From assembly GCA_016788805.1 (NCBI GenBank), contig JAEUSE010000084.1, positions 1 to 5,127 of the forward strand: DNA of 5,127 nucleotides, in the 5' to 3' direction. Position 1 is the first letter of the stretch. Each line of letters begins with the position of its first letter. Below, piece by piece: positions 1 through 4,761 of the stretch. This DNA is from Candidatus Doudnabacteria bacterium. Its GTDB lineage: Bacteria > Patescibacteriota > Doudnabacteria > UBA920. The notes beneath the pieces were generated by a model. It worked only from the letters and a program-made list of their open reading frames with translations. It did not search any database and was not told where the DNA came from. A program made the position numbers and the translations under genes.

Positions 1-1344
1 GCCTCAGCCACTTCTATTGACGTAATGGTGGGGCGGCGGAAAAATCTTGATAGTGTTGTCGGGGAAGCGTTGCACGATTTCCAAACCGAAGAAATAAAGT
101 CTAACCGTCCGAGTTTTGCTAAGCCGGCCGTTGCGACCGATAGTACTATTGAAGGCGCGCCGATAGTGCGTATTGTTGACGTTATTTTATCAAATGCTAT
201 AGAGGCCGATGCGTCAGATATTCATATTGAACCTTCCGACAACGATGTACGGGTTCGATATCGTATCGACGGTATATTGCATACCTCCCTCATGTTACCG
301 AAGCATGTGCACCAAGCCATTATTTCTCGTTTAAAGATTCTTGCTAATTTAAAGATTGATGAATCACGGCTTCCCCAGGACGGACGTTTTCATATAGATG
401 TTGGCGGGCGTTCGGTAGATTTACGCGTGTCCATCTTACCTCTCATTTACGGAGAAAAGGTCGTTATGCGTATTTTAGACAAGTCGAGTACCGTACCGAC
501 GTTGGACGATTTGGGGGTGCGCGGTAAGGGTTTGGAGTGGACGTTGGAGAATATTAAGAAAACACACGGAATCTTCCTCATTACCGGTCCGACCGGAAGC
601 GGTAAGTCCACCACTCTGTACTCGATTTTAAGCATGATAAACACCACTGCGGTTAACATAATTACGCTTGAGGATCCCGTTGAGTATTTTATTTCCGGGG
701 TAAACCAAAGTCAGATTAATCCGGACATCGGGCTCACTTTTGCGGCCGGTTTACGGAGTATTTTGCGACAAGACCCGAATGTTATCATGGTTGGTGAAAT
801 TCGTGATAAAGAAACAGCCGAGTTAGCGGTGCACGCAGCCCTGACCGGGCATTTGGTATTCTCAACATTGCATACGAACAATGCCATCGGTGCCATGCCA
901 CGGTTAATGGATATGGACATAGAACCTTTTTTACTCACCGCCTCCGTGAATGTGGTCTTGGCCCAACGGTTGGTTAGGAAAGTGTGTAAAGATTGTCGTA
1001 AGGAGCTCGTCCCGCCTCCGGCTGTACTGGAAGATATTAAACGCGAGTTGGTAGGCATTCCGGAGGTGTACTACGAAGGCATAGATAAGAACAATATGCG
1101 TTTTACGCATGGTGAAGGGTGTGACAAATGTGAAAAGACAGGCTACCATGGTCGTCTTGGGATATTTGAGGTATTGCCCATGACTCAAGAGATTCAGGAA
1201 CTCATTTTAGCTAAAGCTCCGTCCGCTCAGATTCTTGAAGTTGCGGTTAAATTAGGTATGATTTCCATGCGACAAGATGGTATAATAAAAGTACTTCGAG
1301 GTGAGACAACATTGGAAGAGGTGGTGAGAGTAAGCAAAGAGTAA
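1..1344 (+). CDS. pilB: PilB/GspE-family type IV pilus extension ATPase (5' end cut by window)
   Basis: Cytoplasmic hexameric ATPase that drives pilin polymerisation on the PilC platform. The frame is open to base 1 with eight codons before the first ATG (base 25). PilB proteins are usually about 550-580 residues and only about 447 are present, so the true start and most of the N-terminal domain probably lie upstream; ATG 25 is probably internal. Counting from that ATG, seen motifs are the ASDIHIEP segment (63-70), Walker A GPTGSGKST (188-196), Asp box ITLEDPVEY (213-221), Walker B VIMVGEIRD with Glu258 (253-261), and His box TGHLVFSTLHTN (274-285). A zinc tetracysteine is formed by Cys321/Cys324 and Cys366/Cys369; this pair of CxxC motifs is typical of PilB/GspE and absent from PilT. 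All catalytic motifs are canonical. It ends in TAA, 4 nt before the next gene, implying co-transcription. GspE of a type II secretion system is the alternative, but the adjacent pilT favours a pilus. Confidence 0.95.
   Translation, partial: ASATSIDVMVGRRKNLDSVVGEALHDFQTEEIKSNRPSFAKPAVATDSTIEGAPIVRIVDVILSNAIEADASDIHIEPSDNDVRVRYRIDGILHTSLMLPKHVHQAIISRLKILANLKIDESRLPQDGRFHIDVGGRSVDLRVSILPLIYGEKVVMRILDKSSTVPTLDDLGVRGKGLEWTLENIKKTHGIFLITGPTGSGKSTTLYSILSMINTTAVNIITLEDPVEYFISGVNQSQINPDIGLTFAAGLRSILRQDPNVIMVGEIRDKETAELAVHAALTGHLVFSTLHTNNAIGAMPRLMDMDIEPFLLTASVNVVLAQRLVRKVCKDCRKELVPPPAVLEDIKRELVGIPEVYYEGIDKNNMRFTHGEGCDKCEKTGYHGRLGIFEVLPMTQEIQELILAKAPSAQILEVAVKLGMISMRQDGIIKVLRGETTLEEVVRVSKE
1258..1286 (+). 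promoter_or_regulatory. Possible internal extended -10 promoter inside the 3' end of pilB
   Basis: TGGTATAAT at 1278-1286 is a perfect TATAAT with a TGn extension. A weak -35 match, ATGATT (1258-1263), lies 17 bp upstream. It would start transcription near 1293, about 55 nt before the small receiver-like gene. It shares the TGGTATA(A/C)T form with the better supported pilin promoter at 4192. The bases also encode ordinary PilB residues (Asp-Gly-Ile-Ile), so chance is a real possibility. Confidence 0.3.
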
Positions 1345-1348
1345 ATGT

Positions 1349-1726
1349 ATGCATGCACGTGAGCAGAAAGAATCGTTGAGTGTGCTACTGGTAGAGGAAC
1401 ACCCATTCCGAAATCGACTGTACCGGGGGTATATTACCGCATTGGGTTGCGTCGTGCTTCCGTTTGGCGAACGCGCTCTGGCGGATGCGCGAGAGGCTTA
1501 TAGCTTAGTCGTGCTCTCTATACCCGAAGATATCTCTACCCATGCGAGGTATCGGGCATTGCTGGATACGCTGCCTGCTTCTGTGCCATGCATTGCCCTC
1601 TCCGTAGGGGCACTACCGGAATTGTTCAGTAATTGCGCGAAGCTAGTTCGACATTTTAATAGAAGCGATACCAACCCAGGAGAGCTTGTTGATGCGTTAA
1701 GGTTCGTGGTCGGCCAACGCGCTTGA
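1349..1726 (+). CDS. Small stand-alone receiver-like (CheY-fold) protein lacking phosphorylation residues
   Basis: A 125-residue protein with the outline of a response-regulator receiver domain and no output domain. Seen: a first strand SVLLVEEHP (11-19) with an acidic pair Glu16/Glu17 where receivers carry Asp/Glu-Asp; a helix and second strand (YITALGCVVLPFG, 28-40) matching the usual 'LxxxGyeV' region; a third strand SLVVLSIP (52-59) in which Ser57 stands where the phosphoacceptor Asp should be; a fourth strand VPCIALSVG (79-87) keeping the switch Ser85; and a last helix GELVDALRFV (111-120). The conserved Lys-Pro after strand five is not visible (HFNRSD, 102-107). It therefore looks like a pseudo-receiver that cannot be phosphorylated in the normal way. 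ATG 1349 is chosen because the ATG at 1345 hits a stop after five codons; a weak AAAGAG precedes it. The gene sits 4 nt after pilB and 35 nt before pilT, so it is probably co-transcribed and may act on the pilus motors. The function is inferred; the fold assignment is by pattern only. Confidence 0.72.
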   Translation: MHAREQKESLSVLLVEEHPFRNRLYRGYITALGCVVLPFGERALADAREAYSLVVLSIPEDISTHARYRALLDTLPASVPCIALSVGALPELFSNCAKLVRHFNRSDTNPGELVDALRFVVGQRA

Positions 1727-1761
1727 GGGGTAAACATTTATAAATAATAGTTATTACGCGT

Positions 1762-2832
1762 ATGTATAAAGCCAGCGAGCTTGAATTAGCAAAAATGTTG
1801 TCTTTGGTGGTCGAGCGGAACGCCTCCGACTTACACCTCAAGGTCGGCGAGCCTCCGATTATCCGTGTTGATAGCAAATTGGTGCGTTTAGATACCTATC
1901 AAGTACTGAGCCAAGAATCCATTACAGATATAGCCAACTTAATGATGAATGAGACGCAAAAGAACCTGTTTCATTCTCAGCAAGATCTCGACGTGTCTTA
2001 TACATTTAAAGACAACGTCCGATTTCGGGTTAATATATATACGCAACAAGGCGTGACTGGTATTGCGTTGCGCACCATTCCCAACCATATTAAGACTCTC
2101 GAAGAGTTGGGGCTCCCTCAAATACTGCGAACGTTTACGGAAAAGAAACAGGGGTTGGTATTATTTACCGGGCCGGTTGGGCAAGGTAAGTCCACTGCTA
2201 TGGCCTCTTTGGTCAATGAAATTAACCATAAGCGCGCGGACCACATTCTTACTATCGAAGACCCCATCGAGTTTGTACTCACTCCGGCTGCCTCGGTCAT
2301 TACCCAGCGCGAAGTGAGTGTAGATACTCCGTCTTTCGCTCAAGCCATGAAGAGCGCTCTTCGGGAAGATATTAACTGCCTCCTGGTTGGGGAAATGCGC
2401 GATTTGGAGTCTATTAGCTCCGCGCTCACCTTGGCGGAAACGGGACATTTAATTTTTGCTACATTGCATACAAACGACGCGGCTCAGACGGTCGATCGTA
2501 TTATCGATGTATTTCCGGCGGTTCAGCAGGGACAGGTTCGAGCCCAGCTTGCGAGTGTACTACTCGGTATTGTCAGTTTGCGACTGTTGCCCAAAATTGG
2601 AGGCGGTAGGGTCCCCGCCTATGAAATTTTAATGGCTAACCACGCGGTGCGTAATGTTATACGAGACAACAAGACCTTCGAGATTAACAACATTATTCAC
2701 ACCAACCTGGAGTCTGGTATGGTTCCTATGGACAAGGTGTTGGCGTTGTTGGTCAAGCAGGGTGTGGTAGAACTGGAAGTCGCCCAGGGCCATGTACAGG
2801 ACAATGACTATTTCCTATCTTTGATCAGATAA
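1762..2832 (+). CDS. pilT: PilT-family type IV pilus retraction ATPase
   Basis: Cytoplasmic hexameric ATPase that depolymerises the pilus, giving twitching, adhesion pull-back or DNA uptake. At 356 residues it has normal PilT length. Seen: N-terminal PAS-like domain with ASDLHLKVGEPP (21-32), Walker A GPVGQGKST (137-145), Asp box LTIEDPIEF (163-171), QREV (182-185), Walker B LLVGEMRD with Glu211 (207-214), ETGHLIFATLHTND (226-239), and a C-terminal AVRNVIRDNK (295-304). The last matches the AIRNLIRE motif needed for retraction in PilT. It lacks the CxxC zinc motif of PilB. Oddities: the usual GPTGSGKS loop reads GPVGQGKS, and the 'LRQDPD' before Walker B reads LREDIN. No good Shine-Dalgarno precedes ATG 1762; a GAGGGG at 1725-1730 is too far away. 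An in-frame TAA at 1741 fixes the upstream limit. It lies in the same operon as pilB and pilC. PilU is an alternative, but with a single copy in view PilT is the simpler call. Confidence 0.94.
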   Translation: MYKASELELAKMLSLVVERNASDLHLKVGEPPIIRVDSKLVRLDTYQVLSQESITDIANLMMNETQKNLFHSQQDLDVSYTFKDNVRFRVNIYTQQGVTGIALRTIPNHIKTLEELGLPQILRTFTEKKQGLVLFTGPVGQGKSTAMASLVNEINHKRADHILTIEDPIEFVLTPAASVITQREVSVDTPSFAQAMKSALREDINCLLVGEMRDLESISSALTLAETGHLIFATLHTNDAAQTVDRIIDVFPAVQQGQVRAQLASVLLGIVSLRLLPKIGGGRVPAYEILMANHAVRNVIRDNKTFEINNIIHTNLESGMVPMDKVLALLVKQGVVELEVAQGHVQDNDYFLSLIR

Positions 2833-2834
2833 TA

Positions 2835-2862
2835 TAACAGATACTGTTAGTATATTGGTATC
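2835..2862 (+). repeat. Overlapping inverted repeats between pilT and pilC
   Basis: Three inverted repeats share the same bases: TAACAG-ATA-CTGTTA (2835-2849), ATACT-GTT-AGTAT (2841-2853), and GATAC (2840-2844) with GTATC (2858-2862). They cannot all pair at once. They lie in the 38-nt gap just before the pilC start, which lacks a visible Shine-Dalgarno. They could be a protein site or a small hairpin. The stems are short and AT-rich, so stability is low. Confidence 0.4.
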
Positions 2863-2870
2863 TCATATTT

Positions 2871-4076
2871 ATGAAGTTTTATTACGAAGCCAGAAATAAA
2901 GACGGTCAGTCTAAGCAGGGGACGGTCATTGCAGCCGACCAGGAAAAAGCGGAAGGTCTGTTGATTGAGAACGGGTTGGTTATTACCAGTCTGCAAGTAC
3001 AAGAAGATAATCTGCTTGAGCGGTTAAATCCTTTTGACAAGTTTATAAACACTAAAGACCTGGTGTTGTTTTCGAGGCAGCTGGCTACGTTAATTGCCGC
3101 CCGCGTTCCTTTGTTGCAGGCTTTGCGAATTTTAGAATCTCAGGTAACTAACAAACGTCTTGCCTATATAACCAAGGACATTATCGCGTCGATTGAGAAT
3201 GGTGAAAGTCTGTCGCTCGCACTTTCAAAGCATGGCACGGTGTTTGGTGGGGTTTATATTAGTTTGGTCCGTTCGGGTGAATTATCTGGTACCCTTAATC
3301 GTTCCCTTACCTATTTGGCCGACCAGTTGGAAAAGGACTACCAATTAAAATCAAAAGTTCGCTCCGCGCTTACGTATCCGACCTTTATTATCGGCACCTT
3401 GTTTGGTGTCGGCCTGTTAATGTTTAAATTTGTACTACCAAATCTAACTTCCGTACTGCTGGAACAAGGCGGCGAGCTTCCGCTTATTTCTAGAGCTCTT
3501 ATTGCAATTACGGATGTAGTAAACAGCTATTGGTGGTTAATAATTATCGGTATCGGCGCGTTGTTTGTGGGCATAAGGTTTTATATTAGTACCCCTAACG
3601 GTCGTTACGTCTGGGACAAATTAAAACTAAAATTGCCAATCGCGAAGGGAATATTTAGTAGAATTTATTTAGCCCGCTTCGCTCGTAACCTGGCAACATT
3701 GGTTGCAGGAGGTATTCCGATTATTCAGTCGTTGCAAATTATTTCGGAGATCATTAATAGCGTGATATATCGAGATATCATTATTAAAGCATCGGAAGAG
3801 TTGGCCAATGGCCGGACCATCAGCGATTCTTTGCAGGGCTATGCTGAGTTCCCGGCGATTGTAACTCAAATGGTTCGAGTGGGAGAAGAGACCGGGCAGT
3901 TAGACGATATCTTGGGAAAATTGGCTAGCTTTTATGAGAAAGAGGTTGATGATAAAGTCTCTATTCTGACGACTTTATTAGAACCAATTATTATGATTAT
4001 ACTTGGTGTGGGTGTGGGTGCCCTTGTCGCCGGTATTCTTATGCCTATATACAACTTAGCCAGCAGCGTTAGCTAA
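2871..4076 (+). CDS. pilC: PilC/GspF-family type IV pilus inner-membrane platform protein
   Basis: Cytoplasmic-membrane platform on which PilB and PilT act and from which the pilus is assembled. It has 401 residues, the usual PilC/GspF length. Seen: an N-terminal small domain (MKFYYEARNKDGQSKQGTV, 1-19) typical of the family; a first T2SSF domain (about 65-190) with FSRQLATLIAARVPLLQAL (67-85) and GELSGTL (136-142), ending in a membrane helix (about 170-190); a second membrane helix (about 221-239, SYWWLIIIGIG onward); and a second T2SSF domain (about 266-390) repeating the pattern with FARNLATLVAGGIPIIQSL (270-288) and GEETGQLDDIL (338-348). It closes with EPIIMIILGVGVGALVAGIL as the third membrane helix (371-390). 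All expected parts are intact. It follows pilT by 38 nt and is the last gene before a strong terminator, so it ends the motor/platform operon. Start ATG 2871 gives the family-typical N-terminus. GspF is the alternative name. Confidence 0.95.
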   Translation: MKFYYEARNKDGQSKQGTVIAADQEKAEGLLIENGLVITSLQVQEDNLLERLNPFDKFINTKDLVLFSRQLATLIAARVPLLQALRILESQVTNKRLAYITKDIIASIENGESLSLALSKHGTVFGGVYISLVRSGELSGTLNRSLTYLADQLEKDYQLKSKVRSALTYPTFIIGTLFGVGLLMFKFVLPNLTSVLLEQGGELPLISRALIAITDVVNSYWWLIIIGIGALFVGIRFYISTPNGRYVWDKLKLKLPIAKGIFSRIYLARFARNLATLVAGGIPIIQSLQIISEIINSVIYRDIIIKASEELANGRTISDSLQGYAEFPAIVTQMVRVGEETGQLDDILGKLASFYEKEVDDKVSILTTLLEPIIMIILGVGVGALVAGILMPIYNLASSVS

Positions 4077-4089
4077 CAAGTAAATGAGC

Positions 4090-4143
4090 AATGAGACGTG
4101 AGACGTGAGTAGAATTTCCTCACGACCCACGTCTCATTTTTTT
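4090..4143 (+). terminator. Intrinsic terminator after pilC
   Basis: An 11-bp perfect stem AATGAGACGTG (4090-4100) pairs with CACGTCTCATT (4128-4138). A short internal loop (AGA/ACC) follows, then a 6-bp stem CGTGAG (4104-4109) with CTCACG (4119-4124) and a 9-nt loop. A run of seven T (4137-4143) begins at the base of the stem. The left arm contains a tandem TGAGACG repeat. It separates the pilB-pilC operon from the pilin unit. Confidence 0.88.
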
Positions 4144-4169
4144 CGTGTCTAATCTTGTGCATAACCGTT

Positions 4170-4197
4170 TTGACCCGATAGGTCGTCGTGGTATACT
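4170..4197 (+). promoter_or_regulatory. Predicted sigma70-type promoter of the pilin gene
   Basis: -35 TTGACC (4170-4175) and -10 TATACT (4192-4197) are separated by 16 bp, each one base off consensus. A TG at 4189-4190 gives an extended -10 (TGGTATACT). It lies just after the pilC terminator, and the predicted transcript start is near 4204, giving a leader of about 49 nt. The match quality and position make this the best promoter in the window. GACC-CGATA-GGTC (4172-4184) forms a small inverted repeat over the -35 and spacer. Confidence 0.75.
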
Positions 4198-4204
4198 ACT
4201 CATG

Positions 4205-4217
4205 TGAGAAATTCTCA
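4205..4217. promoter_or_regulatory. Palindrome at the predicted pilin transcript start (possible operator)
   Basis: TGAGAA-A-TTCTCA is a perfect 6-bp-arm palindrome with a one-base centre, 7 bp after the -10 hexamer. A dimeric regulator bound here would block initiation. A one-base loop cannot fold as RNA without opening the centre, so a DNA-binding site is more likely than a hairpin. No regulator is identified. Confidence 0.45.
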
Positions 4218-4238
4218 AGTCACGCAACAGCGAAGATT

Positions 4239-4246
4239 GGGGGTGA
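4239..4246 (+). promoter_or_regulatory. Strong Shine-Dalgarno that fixes the TTG start of the pilin
   Basis: GGGGGTGA matches the ideal GGAGGTGA at seven of eight positions and ends 6 nt before TTG 4253. An in-frame TGA at 4244-4246 excludes a longer protein, and no ATG lies between it and the prepilin cleavage site. It is much the best ribosome site in the window; pilT and pilC have none comparable. Confidence 0.85.
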
Positions 4247-4252
4247 CAAGAT

Positions 4253-4669
4253 TTGCTTAGAAACAGAAACGAACAAAAAGGATTTACGCTTATTGAACTT
4301 TTGGTGGTTATCGCCATTATCGGTCTTTTGGCATCCGTGGTATTACTGTCACTTAACTCGGCTCGAGCCAAGTCCAGGGATGCTAAACGTCTTGCCGACG
4401 TCCGTCAAATAGCGAGCGCGATGGAGCTTTACTTTAACGATAGCGGCACCTACCCGGCTGCCACTGCCGACTTAAGGCCAAACTATATCGGCGTATGGCC
4501 CATATATCCGACACCAACAGGTGACGGGTCATGTGGCTCTCAGGTTACGAACTACGCGTTCTCAACCACGCCTACATCGACCTACTACGCCCTACCATTC
4601 TGTCTGGGCGCCCAGACAGGAGGCTACGGAGCAGGTGTACACACACTTACTCCGGCTGGTATTCAGTAA
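4253..4669 (+). CDS. Type IV pilin-like protein (prepilin-type N-terminal cleavage/methylation domain)
   Basis: Likely major pilin, the subunit polymerised by PilB on PilC. The precursor has 138 residues and starts at TTG, supported by a strong Shine-Dalgarno. Leader MLRNRNEQKG (1-10) is short and basic. Prepilin peptidase should cut after Gly10, leaving N-terminal Phe for methylation, with the conserved Glu at mature position 5 (precursor Glu15). FTLIELLVVIAIIGLLASVV (11-30) is the hydrophobic half of the N-terminal helix, followed by an amphipathic half with SARAKSRDAKRLADVRQI (36-53) and the YFNDSGTYP turn (60-68). The globular part is small (mature length 128) and has two cysteines, Cys94 and Cys117, which could form a C-terminal disulfide loop. 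It also has Ser/Thr/Pro-rich stretches (YPTPTGDGS 85-93, STTPTSTYY 104-112). It has its own promoter and terminator, fitting high expression. A minor pilin or pseudopilin cannot be excluded. The leader and helix resemble Parcubacteria-type pilins. Confidence 0.93.
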   Translation: MLRNRNEQKGFTLIELLVVIAIIGLLASVVLLSLNSARAKSRDAKRLADVRQIASAMELYFNDSGTYPAATADLRPNYIGVWPIYPTPTGDGSCGSQVTNYAFSTTPTSTYYALPFCLGAQTGGYGAGVHTLTPAGIQ

Positions 4670-4688
4670 ACTTACTGTGTATTGAGCA

Positions 4689-4738
4689 ACAAACCGCCGC
4701 CCACTCTGATATACTCAGAGTAGGGGGGCGGTTTTGTT
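4689..4738 (+). terminator. GC-rich intrinsic terminator after the pilin
   Basis: The upper stem ACTCTGA (4703-4709) pairs with TCAGAGT (4715-4721) around a 5-nt loop (TATAC). The lower stem CCGCC (4694-4698) pairs with GGCGG (4727-4731), joined through a C-run facing a G-run with one mismatch and a bulged A. AAA facing TTTT extends the base. TTTTGTT follows. It starts about 20 nt after the pilin stop. The left flank (AACAAA) would give a T-rich tail on the other strand, so it may act in both directions. Confidence 0.88.
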
Positions 4739-4761
4739 AACTTGATGAGTATTTATTTGCT

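Noticed and set aside
447..1188. Open frames on the minus strand opposite pilB
   Set aside because: They lie wholly over strong PilB motifs, have no recognisable protein features, and lack ribosome sites. The same holds for minus-strand frames over pilT, pilC and the ligase-like gene.
1345..1362. ATG at 1345 as an alternative start for the receiver-like gene
   Set aside because: It reads into a TGA after five codons and is in a different frame from the receiver-like protein.
1725..1730. GAGGGG as a Shine-Dalgarno for pilT
   Set aside because: It is 31 nt from ATG 1762, and an in-frame TAA at 1741 rules out an earlier pilT start that it could serve.
1723..1748. AT-rich promoter just before pilT (TTGAGG with TATAAA or AATAAT)
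   Set aside because: The spacing between the boxes is 10 or 14 bp, too short for a sigma70 promoter.
2134..2164. Extended -10 like TGGTATTAT with TTTACG upstream, inside pilT
   Set aside because: It lies in the codons just before the Walker A loop with 19-bp spacing and no gene start downstream until pilC, so it is probably chance.
2063..2317. Plus-strand frame of 84 codons inside pilT
   Set aside because: It is a shifted-frame shadow of the Walker A region with no family features.
4188..4412. Plus-strand frame starting in the pilin promoter
   Set aside because: It overlaps the pilin in another frame, and its start codon sits on the promoter -10 region. The pilin frame carries unmistakable motifs.
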